From Ophiobolus disseminans (lineage: Eukaryota > Ascomycota > Dothideomycetes > Pleosporales > Phaeosphaeriaceae), in the NCBI GenBank assembly GCA_010093685.1, contig MU006229.1, positions 1,023,271 through 1,087,270 of the forward strand: a stretch of DNA of 64,000 bases, written 5' to 3'. Below, piece after piece: positions 46,988 to 57,219 of the stretch; positions within the stretch are counted from its first letter, which is position 1; every line of letters begins with the position of its first letter. Below the pieces are notes generated by a model. That model was given only the letters and a program-made list of their open reading frames with translations, did not search any database and was not told the DNA's origin. The position numbers and the translations under genes are program-made.

Positions 46988-47774
46988 AGGCTGGATGGAT
47001 CCTTATAGTAGGATTTGTGTACGATGAATGTGTCTAGTACGATATCACGGTTTATGATTGCTAAAAGTTGAATGTATGTGGTGATGTTCTATAATGGGGA
47101 GCATGATCAACATCGGGTTAAGTGAGCATGATATCTCCTCAAATGACTGAACTGTTCAAACGATCGCAACTCAACTACAAAAGGTTAGCTCTTTGAGTTC
47201 ATCTTACTAGAGACGTATTGCGTGTAAAAATTGGTGCTTTAATTCTTGAATTAGTTCTGCTTCTAGAATAGACTCAGCGTTCCTTTTTCTCTATGCATCC
47301 CGCTGCTGGCCCTCTAGTCTTACCGCTATTTGACTGGGCTTTTGGATGTTTTCTACAACCGAAAACTCACCTGCATTGCAGACCAATCCAATTAGGTCCG
47401 CACGGCGCACACTCCTCTACTGAGGTAGCGTCAAGTTCTGGTCCCGGTAGAATTCTTCATAGTTTACAGATGTATTTTGTTGAACAATATCGGCATTATG
47501 TTCTAAAATTATTGGTACTATAGAATATAATGAAAGACGTCTGGTCACACTAATGGTAGGTTGCATGTAAATATCACGATAAAGCTTACATGGTTAGATC
47601 AAAAGAAAGATGTATCCTATCCATTCATTCTATTCGAGGCCGTGTATCAAATCATCGTGCAAAGTGTAAGGCATCTTTAAGAGCCCAGTACTGCTCGTTG
47701 GTACCCCTTTTCATCACTTAAATCATAGTAATCGTCGTTGGAGACGCACTCGCGTTGTCCGGTCTTGTCAGCAA
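46988..47774. other. AT-rich intergenic region with duplicated segment
   Basis: No gene. The part 47347-47640 resembles, with many differences, pieces of 49313-49450 and 50490-50600, which lie in the corresponding downstream region of the second gene-family copy. This indicates an old local duplication. Confidence 0.5.
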
Positions 47775-48884
47775 CTAGGTTGTACCTAGATATTTGCCCT
47801 CATCCACACACGTCCAGCCCATGTCCAATGCGTTACACCCCGCCATGTGCAATTTTGCTTCACCAGGAACGCATCCCATGGTTTTCGAAGCGGTGGAAGC
47901 GGTGGATCCCAGAGGCGGGGGCAGTACTCTTCCAAGTATTCTTCGAAGTGTTCTCCCAAGTTTTTCTTGGTGAGTGTTCCACATAAAAGTGATTTTATCT
48001 GCCTTGAGCTGGAAGCCTTTATGGACGTCTTCAGGACACGCCATGTCTGCACTACCTTGCTGTTCTCACATGAAGTCAGCAATCACGCCTTGATTAGCTG
48101 CAGATGGAGGAATGTTGTATCGCGCTTTAGAATCCTTCTGCCTACGCACAATGGCTGTCTGGATGAATTTGACAAACACATCGGTACAGTAATCGAACAT
48201 CCGATTCTCGCAGCATGGGCAAGCCTGCGTACAACTAATGTAGCCATCGCCGGAGCTGTCGGAGTCATTGTCGGAGTCATTGTCGGAGTCATTGTCAGAG
48301 TCATTGTCAGAGTCATCGTCGGAGTCATCGTCGGAGTCATCGTCAAAGTCATCGTCGGAGTGTGAACGAGCGAATTCATCTTTGTAGATCGTGAAGACGA
48401 GATGCTTGAGGTAGAGCTCGCCTAGTGGGAACGCGCTGTCGCGGAGCTCCTCCTCAAAGTCGAGCATATATGTATCATGGTCTCGTCGGCGTGACCCCGT
48501 GAAAAGTGACAACGGAAGCTGAACCTCCGCATGTCGAAGGTCCTTGAGCTTGGTAGGCTCAACGATACGAACAGGCGCTTTAAAGAAGGTGGACCAACGC
48601 TCGGCCTCGTTGACGAGGTACTCGCGACGTGCTTTGATGATCGGAGTTTTCGCCTCCTTATATATAGTTCGGGAAGACATCCAGAAACCAGAGTAGTCAG
48701 ATACGTCACCACTTCCGATCTCCTCGTAAATGCGATGTCGCATCTCGTTGATATTAATGAAATCTTCCGCGGCCTTTGTAACAGTTTGAGCCTGCTTGCT
48801 ATTACTAGCGGACATGTCTGACTTCTTCCATGCTGTGCGTGGAGACATTTTACAGTTGAGAGTGAGTATGCTAGTGTAGTGCAA
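47775..48884 (-). pseudogene. Unknown-family gene, copy 1, with an in-frame TGA
   Basis: I do not recognise this family. An open frame runs from 48884 (ATG; a second ATG at 48848 begins MSPRTAW) to a TGA at 48066-48068, then continues in the same frame to 47775. N-terminal landmarks shared with the other local copies are TKAAEDFININEMRHRIYEE, RREYLVNEAERWS, FKAPVRIVEPTKL and AEVQLPLSLF. Past the TGA, GFQLKADKITFMWN matches DFQLNGDL-stop-VTFKWN of copy 2. This suggests the ancestral protein continued through the stop (CGA to TGA would fit). An Asp/Ser-rich tract from a 12-bp repeat array sits in the middle. If the TGA is the real end, the gene encodes 272 aa and is simply shorter. No domain assigned. 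Confidence 0.6.
48258..48361 (-). repeat. 12-bp minisatellite encoding DSDD/DSDN repeats
   Basis: About nine head-to-tail units of gtcggagtcatt and near variants (gtcagagtcatt, gtcggagtcatc). The coding strand is minus, so they read as Asp-Ser-Asp-Asp/Asn inside copy 1 of the unknown family. Copies 2 and 3 lack it. In-frame unit length (12 nt) lets the array expand without frameshift. Confidence 0.85.
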
Positions 48885-49383
48885 CTACCTAGGTTGAGGT
48901 GAAGATAATTTGTTGGGAGCAACCAACAGGCGAGCTTCCAAGGTTCTTTAATAATAAAAAGGTTGTTCGGCAGCCTCCAGGTCCTGCCCGTGAGAGCAGT
49001 CACGTTCTGCCAAGGAGCCTGCCTGTTTGGGCTTAGCCACGTTTCCATCTCCATCAACTCACCTGAGTTTCCGATAGTAGTTCATCACCAATTCCATCCA
49101 CTTTCATGTGTCCACTCTTGTGCCTCTCATCAAAGGCTAACTTCATCAAACTTACACAATTTGTTGTGGAACTTCTCAATCTACAATGTACTGGTACATG
49201 CCCGTGTGACACCCGCAATTCATGTTTTACAGCCACCCCTCGTTCTTCGATGTTGATAGCCCGAAGCACGATTTTCATGATGAGCGCATAATGTTCACAC
49301 TAGGTACCCTTTCGAATGTTTTCTACAATCGAGATATTATTGCAGACCCAATAGGATCTGCACACTTTTCCACCAAGTAGCGT
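48885..49383. other. Intergenic region upstream of copy 1
   Basis: 500 bp, AT-rich, no gene. Its right end (49313-49383) is similar to 47347-47432, marking the edge of a duplicated unit. Confidence 0.4.
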
Positions 49384-49978
49384 TAACGTCCATTCCTGCG
49401 TGGCGCCTACCTAACGCTAGTTATGTAGCTGCAATTAATGAAAGACTTGCAAGTATTTGAATAATTATTTATAGACACTTTGTATTGCACGTCGCAATAA
49501 GATAAGTGCGCGTGTTGCAACCTCTATTACAAGATTAGGGTTGCACATGCTTGAGCTCGTCATACTTGAGGTGCGCCTGAGTCATGCTGGGCAGTATCGG
49601 AACCGGACGTTACCAACGCCACCATATGCTAGCCTGCTCTCGGCTTTTCTGTACGTGGGATCTCTCGCCTGCCGGCTACGCTTGATCAGGCAGTAGATCA
49701 CTATTAAAGCACAACTAGCTTGAACATCTACCTGCCTTGCTTAGGATACAGTCTTTCCTTATCTATGTACAGCTTGATACAGTTCTAGACAAGATGCAGA
49801 AACTTTCTAGTAGATCCAAGGCTAGCTGCAATAACGCAATTGTGTATGCCTGCAGTGAATTGTGGTATTATAGGCTAAGCAGAAGTTGTTACGAACAAAG
49901 GTTGGGACGTATCGATTGTTCGGGTGAGGACAATCATCCCGCCCGAAGTGGGGCAGTGCAACCAGGTCACGTGACTAC

Positions 49979-50083
49979 CATCGCGCCAAGGCAGCCCATC
50001 TCGCAATGGCAGCCCATCTTGCGATGGCAGACCATCTTGAGATGGCAAACCATCCTGAGATGGCAGTCCACTAAGCGATGGTA
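49979..50083 (+). repeat. Degenerate short tandem repeats (gatggcaG-CCAtc type)
   Basis: About five units of 18-19 bp related to cgatggcagaccatcttg, each nearly self-complementary (gatggc-N-ccatc). They lie just upstream of the TATA-like box in the LTR-like core, as expected of a U3 enhancer or a chance microsatellite. Confidence 0.6.
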
Positions 50084-50439
50084 CGCAAGTATATAGACAC
50101 CCACGTTGAGCTCCTACAGCTCATCGTGTTCAACTCAATACAGCGATCTTGATACAGCCTTCTCAGCAACCCTGATCATTGTAGTGAATCTCCTGTGACA
50201 GTCCTCTCTGTTCTCCCGGTCAGAACTGCCACAACCCCCCTGCTTGTCCATCTGCGAAACTCAACCCCCAGTGCCTCAGAACACCAGAGATATCCTCTCT
50301 ACTTCCAAGCACCTTCACAGAAGTATTCTGTACAGGCTATGGCGTGCGGGCAAAGCGTAATGTTCTAGGTATATATCCCAAGACTATCTGCACTTCTCAG
50401 TTGTTATTAACTTTATTATGATAGAAAGTGTTGAGAGCA

Positions 50440-50481
50440 TCCCGTTACGCAGGGTGTCCCGCCACGCAGGGATGGACGTTA
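50440..50481 (-). repeat. Isolated terminal-repeat-like sequence
   Basis: On the minus strand this reads TAACGTCCATCCCTGCGTGG, then CGGGACACCCTGCGTAACGG. It matches 35 of 42 bases of the outer end of the 89-bp inverted repeats at 51706 and 56827, so it belongs to the same repeat family but has diverged further in. Confidence 0.75.
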
Positions 50482-50659
50482 CGTTTTACTTTTAAATTGC
50501 ATGTAGACATTATAAGCATGACTAGCATAATAAGATCAAAAGAGAGGTATACTGTATCCATCATTCATTGCATTCTAGGTTGTGTATCAAATCATCGTAT
50601 ATAGTCAAAGGCATAGACTACTCAGTAGCCGCGAGAAGATTACAAGCGTGTGCTCTACC

Positions 50660-51601
50660 TTAAACTCGACAGCCTCCCAGCCGCGCCTTACCGCCCCACT
50701 TGTCCCCACAGGCATACTCGTCCCAGTACTCCTCTTCATCATGAACGTCATTATTACCACCATCTTCATAGAAATCATGATTGAAGACCTACGCCACGCG
50801 TCCCATCTCATCAACGCCTATCTTATACCGAAAGTTGCAATTCGTCCACGTACGATCAATCAATTCTCCCTTAGGGGAGCTTTGCTTGCGGGTTCGCCAT
50901 GGGATTGGAAGCGATGAATCGGAGCCGTAGTGCCAGAGATCGTCGTAGTTGCCGATGGCGTTGTTCCACTTGAAAGTGACCTAAAGGTCTCCGTTGAGCT
51001 GGAAGTCTCCAGGGAGGGGCTGGCTACCTGTAGTGCCTTTTTCACCAGCGTGATCTGGAATTAGATCTGCAAGGACAAGCTGGTGGCCTGTGAAAATGTC
51101 GTGCCGCGCGTTGTAGTCCTCCTGCATGGGCGCAATGCAGTTGCGGATGAGGTCGCTGAACATCTGAATGCAAAGTAGGGAAGTATCCGTACCGGGTTTG
51201 ACATCGACTGAGTCCTCGTATTGGTAGATAGTGAAGGTGAGATACTCGAGATTGAAGTCGCCAAGTGGGAACGTGATGTCGCGCAGCTTGTCCTTGAAAT
51301 CAAGGATATTTGGATATTTTTTGGGATATGTCAGTTTGAAAAGCAACAACGGAAGTTGAACCTCCGCGGACTCGATTTCCTTGAACTGGATATCGGCGGG
51401 CTCGACAATACGGATCGGCGCCTTGAAGATGGTGGACCAGCGCTTGACTTCGTTGGCAATGTACTTGCGGCGTTCCTTGATCAAGTTCTTCTCAGACATT
51501 GTCGCAGTCTGTGACTCGTTGATATTGCTAGCGGACATGAGTGATGTTTTTGATGCTGTAACTGAAGGTATTTGGTGTTGAGAGGGGTTGAGAGCAAGCA
51601 T
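50660..51601 (-). pseudogene. Unknown-family gene, copy 2, with two in-frame TAG codons
   Basis: The first open part (51601-50984) encodes 206 residues, with KERRKYIANEVKRWSTIFKA, APIRIVEPADIQ, ESAEVQLPLLLFKL and NLEYLTFTIYQYEDS, parallel to copy 1. A TAG at 50981-50983 follows, but the same frame continues as VTFKWNNAIGNYDDLWHYGS to a second TAG at 50789-50791, then HDFYEDGGNNDVHDEEEYWD, ending at TAA 50660-50662. Both TAGs would be CAG before a C-to-T change at CpA, the pattern left by repeat-induced point mutation. Relative to copies 1 and 3 the TKAAED segment near the N-terminus is missing. Function unknown. Confidence 0.6.
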
Positions 51602-51705
51602 GCTGTCGTGCTGGGTAGTGATAGGAGAAGTAGATGAGCTTAAGAACGTGATGAGCGAACTTCTATTATAAGAAGAGGGTCAACCTTTTTATTGCATTCC
51701 AAGGT

Positions 51706-51794
51706 TAACGTCCTTCCCTGCGTGCTGGGACACCCTCCGTGCTGGGACAAATGAGGGGTACTTTGACTTTCGGCATATCGCTTTCTTTGCACAC
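51706..51794 (+). repeat. Left 89-bp inverted repeat
   Basis: Matches the reverse complement of 56739-56827 at 84 of 89 positions without gaps. Contains an internal direct repeat of GTGCTGGGACA. Confidence 0.9.
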
Positions 51795-52494
51795 CCTGAT
51801 AGTCGCTGTAAGTATGTAATAGCAATATACTAGAGGTGTTTATGCACTTCTTATGTAATCATCACTGCGTAATCTATCTCTAGCAGCTGTCATAGCTATG
51901 GCTTAGCTCAGGCCAATTAACAGGCATAGCCAAGATCTAATCGTCTTACATCACAATTTAAGCTAAGTTACTTGTCAGCATCTACACCTACTCTGGAGTA
52001 GCGTGTTTCATCACTGCTTATGTAACAGGAGGATATATATTCGCTCTCTTCGATAGTCTCTATCAATCAACCAACTTCTTCCTCAACCCTCCTTCTCACA
52101 TGTTGACATTACTTGAAGAGATTCTTGTTGAGAATATGTGGGTTCAGTCCAGGTTGGTGGAAGGTAGCCGAGCGGTACTTGCCGTACGTGGAGGAACGGC
52201 CCCACTGTAGCGTCCTCATTACTGTTTAGACGAGCTGGATACACAGAATACAATACAATACGTTGCAGCCACCCCGCCTTGTCCCTCTCCTACTCGGTTA
52301 TCTATGGTAGTCATACTACCAGAGGGACCTTGTTCTAATAATTCTTATATATATTTATATTCCTGAAGCTGCCATGTGGAAAATACCCTGCGTATATAGT
52401 CCTTTGCATCCCCGTCCCTCTAAGAAAATGAAGTTCTAAAATAAATAAAGAGAGTAACTAATACAGGAGAATTGACAAGAATGTACTAAGAACA

Positions 52495-55400
52495 TTATAG
52501 AACCTTAAGTAAGACTACACGGCCAGATAAGAGACCTAAACAAACTATGTTAGTATATACTGCTCTTTGAGATGTTCGATACTCAGACGGGAGCCATAGG
52601 AAGCGTTGCTGGTTGCGCAATACCCACTGGTCCTGCACTAGGATATTGGAAGACTGCTCTTGTTGCCAAGGAGAGGATAGTACAATTAAGAGAGGTGACA
52701 AAGAAATATCGCCAGCGTTGGTGTGGAGGACCTGGCCATTAGAAGAAAAGGTCATGTCTGAAATGTACTCGGGATGGCCCTCCAGCGTGCTGCAACAGGT
52801 CCCTGTGGCCGCCTCCCACAGCCGTACTGTGTTGTCGCCGGATGCTGACGCAACTAGCTGCCCGTCTGGTGAGAAGGCCACCGCCCTAACATAGGAGGAA
52901 TGGCCCTCTAGTGTGTTGCAACAGGTCCCTGTGACCGCCTCCCACACCCGTACAGTGTTGTCATAGGATGCAGACGCAACTAGCTGTCCGTCTGGCGAGA
53001 AGACCACTGCGCTGACATACCTGGAATGGCCCTCCAGCGTGTTGCAACAGGTCCCTGTGGCCGCCTCCCACAGCCGTACTGTGTTGTCGTATGATGCGGA
53101 CGCGACCAGCTGCCCGTCTGGCGAGAAGGCCACCGCCCTGACTAAGGAGGCATGGCCCTCTAGTGTGTTGCGACAGGTCCCTGTGGCCGTCTCCCACAGC
53201 CGTACTGTCTTGTCTTTGGATGCCGACGCGACTAGCTGCCCGTCTGGTGAGAAAGCCACTGCGCTGACTTCCCTAGCATGGCCCTCTAGCGTGCTGCGAC
53301 AGATCCCTGTGGTCGCCTCCCACAGCCGTACTGTGTTGTCGCCAGATGCCGACGCAACTAGCTGCCCGTCTGGCGAGAAGGCCACCGCCCTAACATAGGA
53401 GGCATGACCCTCCAGCGTGCTGCAACAGGTCCCTGTGGCCGCCTCCCACAGCCGTACTGTCTTGTCTTCTGATGCGGATGCAACCAGCTGCCCGTCTGGC
53501 GAGAAGGCCACCGCCCTGACATAGGAGGAATGGCCCTCCAGTGTGCTGCAACAGGTCCCTGTGGCCGCCTCCCACAGCCGTACTGTCTTGTCATAGGATG
53601 CTGACGCAACTAGCTGCCCGTCTGGCGAGAAGACCACTGCGCTGACTTCCCTAGAATGGCCCTCTAGCGTGCTGCGACAGGTCCCTGTGGCTGCCTCCCA
53701 CAGCCGTACTGTGTTGTCGCTGGATGCTGACGCAACCAGCTGCCCGTCTGGCGAGAAGGCCACCGCCCTAACTTCCCAGGAATGGCCCTCCAGTGTGCTG
53801 CGACACGCATCCCAGTCTGCTTCTTTCACAGACAGCATCTTGGCCTTTTCTGGCACTTGGTCTGCAAAGGTTTGTCGTATCAAGCTCCTCTCTGGTGCGA
53901 ACACAAGCGCGGAGCAATAGATCTGCAGCGGAGCATCTGTAAGCACAGATTGGAATCGCAGCATGAACCGCTTAGCGTCGTAAAGAAAGGCTGAAACTAG
54001 CTTTGCAGATGGCTGCGTTGCACGTTAGTAGCAAAGTAGGAAGCTGTTCTGTAAAGATCTTACGCTGGCAAGTGCCTGAAGGCTGTCAAGCAGGTTGACG
54101 CATCTGCTCGATTCTCTTATAAGGCTCATGGCCTCGAGCCAATGAAGAAGGTGCTTCTGTAGAAAGAGGTGGGTTGTGTCTCTATCAAAGATATCTTGCT
54201 GACTCTGCTTAAGATGATCGACCCAGTACTTACACGCATACTGCAGATTAGGTGGCAGGCTGCCAATAATTGTCCCCTCATTAATATCGCTCCTTAGGGT
54301 CCCGGGTCCTGGAAGGTTGCACATGTCCTGATGCAGGCCGCTTGGTCCAGACATAAGCTCAAGGCAGCAGGAGGCAAGCTTCTTGTGTGTGCTTTTTTCG
54401 TCCACCCAGAACAGGCTCTTTCCCTGCTTCTGGGGGTCAACAAGGAACTCGCGAAAGGACAAGTGCAAAAGACGAACAGGCGCGTCCTCGCTGTCAGGAA
54501 CACTGAGAACAGAGTGCAAAGAGTCAAGTCGGCACTGGATCTCCTCTTGTGGGACTTGAAGCAGCCGGGCAAGTGAGACAGCAGAGAGTGGGCTCTTGAG
54601 AACAACAACACTGCCAACCACTTCTCGGAAAGCCTGAAGCCACGTTTCCTTCTCGTCTTCCTCCTGCTCACTAAGCAGCTGGTCAAGTACAGGGAGGTAC
54701 GTCCGATCTAGCTGCGAAAAGGTCGCCTTTTGATACTGCAGAACCTTGTTCAGAAAAGCTGTGGGACTGCTTCCTTTGCTACCAACATATCGACACACAG
54801 TAGCAGCGTAGATGAACAGCGGCACAGCTAACTCAACCAGCGCTATAATCTGCTGTTGCGCGGGCCAGTCTGAGGCCAACTTGCGTTCTTTTTGTATCAC
54901 ACTGAGCTCATGCTCTAGGAACAGACGGATGTCGTGTTTAATAGTGTGCCTTGGTACTTTGTGGAGGACTAGGTCCTGGTATGTGCCGTTTGGCATCTCC
55001 TTGAAGCCCAGGCGGATATGGAGCTCGGGCCGGCTAGTCACCACAACCCGCAGTGGCACTGGGCGAATGTCTTTTGTCCGAGCAAGCAGCTGGAGGATTG
55101 CTCGAATGTCTGCTTCTTGCTCACATTCGTCCAGCGCATCAATCACAATAACACGTGCCGAGGCCTGCAAGGAAGCCTGCTTTATTCCCAAAAGTGGCTG
55201 CAGGATCAGCTTCTCAAACTGGTCTTTCAGGGCCTTGTGTGAAATATTCGAATCCTCGTAGAGTGCTTTCCTGATGCCTGGTAGCATGCCCGGCTCGCAG
55301 GCGACTAGATCAGTGGCAATGGTGGTGAAGAACCGTAAGGCATTGCCGCGCTCGCCCTCGCCTTTCTTGAAGAAGAAGCTTGCTCCAAGCTGCCCTTGAC

Positions 55401-56119
55401 TGTCAAATGACTGAGCAACTGTCCGCGCAATCGTTGACTTTCCTGTGCCCGCCATGCCGCTCAGCCAGAATATGGGCTTGCTATCCTTGTTTGCCCATGT
55501 TGTGATCTCGTCTAGCAGCTCGGTGCGAGTGTTCGGTAGACATCGTGCGTTGTGCTCTTCGCTGTGAGAATTGAAGGAGGCGCCTATTGCAACAGGCAGT
55601 TTGGCCAGATCTAGCTTCTGGTCTATGTTGAACACAACAACTCTGCATGGTCAGTGAGAAGCTGGGTCTGCGTACAACAGATCTGGGTACAGAAGCTTAC
55701 GTCTGATCAACCTGCAGTGCCAAGCTGAATGTCTGCTCGTATCCTTCTAAGTTCAGAACGATCCGATCCACCTGCTTACTCGTGAATGGCCATTTGAGTG
55801 CTCGGAAGCCGAACTGGCTCATAGTCTTGCGAGTTTTTCCCGGATCTAGCTTTGCTTCTAGGCTCTTCAGCTCCTTTAGGCATTGTTCGAGCGAGCTAAA
55901 CAGGCCTTGAGTGGTAGAGAGCCGCGTTTTGTCCTGGCTGTCAAGGTGCTGCTTGATCTTCTCCAGGATGTGAGTGATGTCGCTAACCTTTCTCCGCACA
56001 TGCTCAATATCATCCTTTGCGTCCTTGACAGCCACGGAGTACTGGTAGCAGAGCGAGGCAATCTTGGCGGATATGTCGACTACTGCAATGACGCTTGCTG
56101 CGCCCGAAAGGCCGTCCAT
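52495..56119 (-). CDS. NLR-type STAND protein: helical N-domain, NACHT, eight near-identical WD40 repeats
   Basis: Exons 55701-56119, 54064-55642 and 52495-54012 encode 1171 aa in one frame. Residues 1-140 (MDGLSGAASVIAVVDISAKI, LCYQYSVAVKDAKDDIEHVR) resemble the fungal HeLo-like/PigL_N-type N-domain of STAND proteins. NACHT follows: Walker A GMAGTGKST (202-210), Walker B VIVIDALDEC (304-313), plus the pre-NACHT signature HNARCLPNTRTELLDEITTW. The linker contains FLYDAKRFML. From residue 736, eight 42-aa WD40 repeats follow the pattern LEGHxxxVxAVxFSPDGQLV and a ninth is degenerate. Ligand binding by the repeats is thought to oligomerise the NACHT and fire the N-domain effector, as for HET-E/HET-D in Podospora. 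The gene lies inside the inverted-repeat segment and appears intact. Confidence 0.9.
52798..53805 (-). repeat. Eight 126-bp tandem repeats encoding WD40 blades
   Basis: Eight in-frame units of exactly 126 bp (42 codons). Most positions are identical between units (FSPDGQLVASAS, TVRLWEAATGT). Differences cluster at the residues after LEGH (SWE, SRE, SSY, ASY, ARE, ASL, SRY, SSY) and at the residue before DN/DK (S, Y, E, G, K, Y, Y, G). In HIC-type NLRs these are the positions known to evolve under diversifying selection. Confidence 0.95.
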
Positions 56120-56738
56120 GATGCAAGGTTTGCGATGGAGAAAAAGTACACAGGGAGATCGTGGTTCGCGTTGTTGTAGGTTGACTGAGCAGCGAGGCAG
56201 CTCTCAGACTGGGAGAAGCGCTGTAATCCATCCTCAGTTGCACAAGGCTAAGACGACAGGTACAGCTAAGCGCTGCAGCATCGCGGGCGCGGGGTCCAGA
56301 AGGCTACGGAAAAACGTTCTGCCGAGATCCGCTGTCGTCACGCTAAGCTACAGATGTGCTAGCCATAATACGTCGATTACATTTGAGACGATTATGTAAG
56401 ACGTACGGGGTCACCTACCGCTAGCCGAAGTCTCATGTGGGGTAGCGATCTTGCATGAAAATGGGTATTACAGCTAACACAAGGCTATTTATAGCTCACT
56501 ACGCGTTACTAGTGCTCTTAAGGCTAGAAAAAAAACCCTCTATAGGTATAGCAGGCAGCAAGACTGCTTAAACAGAACTGCAGCAAAGAGATACCGTACT
56601 GTTGTGCACGAAAAGAAGCTTGCTTGTAACTTTGGCAAAGCAGCGGCAATAGCAGAGTAATTTTAACCTAGAAGGAGCGCAACATGTTCATAAATAGCCG
56701 TTAAACACACCTGCTACAGGCTTATAGCAAGCATCGAC
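56120..56738. other. Upstream region of the NLR gene inside the segment
   Basis: About 620 bp between the NLR start codon and the right inverted repeat. It presumably holds the NLR promoter. No other gene or transposase fragment recognised. Confidence 0.45.
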
Positions 56739-56827
56739 GTGTGCGAAGAAAGCGATATGCTGAAAGTCAAAGTACCCCTCATTTGTCCCAGCACGGAGGG
56801 TGTCCCAGCACTCAGGGATGGGCGTTA
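56739..56827 (-). repeat. Right 89-bp inverted repeat
   Basis: Inverted partner of 51706-51794, 84 of 89 bases identical. Confidence 0.9.
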
Positions 56828-57219
56828 CAATGCATCATGAACCTTCTCGAATCCACGTTGTGAATGCACAATGCATAGCACACAAACTTTCAAAACGCAG
56901 TTCCTTCACATGGTTGGGCGTTGGTTGAAGCACAATGATTAAGATAACGATGCAAGCACATATGAATGGGATGGAAAGGAAGACGTGAAAGCAGACTTAC
57001 ACGCATAAGATCAAGTAAATCATCATGTGTTCTATATCGTACCAGGCGATTACGCAAACAGTGCCATGCAAACGGCAAAGCCATCCCGCACGAGTTCACC
57101 CACCTCAACTACGTCACCGGCCCCCCAACAACTACCTCTGGACGCCAAAACTCGAGAGTTTTCTGATGTAAACAACGCCCACAACAACATTTGTCATCCA
57201 CCTCCGCCTCCGTCCACAT

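Larger units (their letters stand above)
49384..50481. mobile_element. Region between two inverted TAACGTCC-type ends, with an LTR-like core
   Basis: The left end TAACGTCCATTCCTGCGTGG (49384 onward, plus) and the right end at 50440-50481 (minus) share 21 of 22 bases in inverted orientation, and both belong to the repeat family bounding the NLR gene. Between them, about 49888-50198 resembles a solo LTR: it opens TGTTACGAAC, has a short repeat block, a TATA-like tatataga at 50090 and an ordered CT-rich leader. I see no transposase or reverse transcriptase. Target duplications were not found, so the identity is tentative. Confidence 0.35.
51706..56827. mobile_element. 5.1-kb segment with 89-bp inverted terminal repeats carrying an NLR gene
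   Basis: The outer 89 bp at each end (51706-51794 plus; 56739-56827 minus) are inverted copies with five mismatches (94% identity); similarity fades over a further 40 bp inward. Each end begins TAACG, and TA precedes ACG(T/C)CC at both ends. That would fit a TA target duplication of a Tc1/mariner-like element, though this is inferred. The only gene inside is the NACHT-WD40 gene (52495-56119); the remaining flanks carry no transposase or other supported frame. The structure is therefore either a non-autonomous transposon with a captured receptor gene, or two oppositely oriented insertions of a small element. Confidence 0.55.

Noticed and set aside
52798..53805. Regular repeat array considered as a CRISPR
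   Set aside because: Units are 126-bp coding WD40 repeats in a eukaryote with no spacers.
52613..53920. Plus-strand frames with periodic sequence across the WD40 array
   Set aside because: They are antisense shadows of the 126-bp repeats, which keep all frames open together.
51695..56840. 8-bp target-site duplication around the NLR segment
   Set aside because: Flanks share only a short tgcat that does not abut the ends; only a TA dinucleotide fits at both sides, which is too short to prove insertion.
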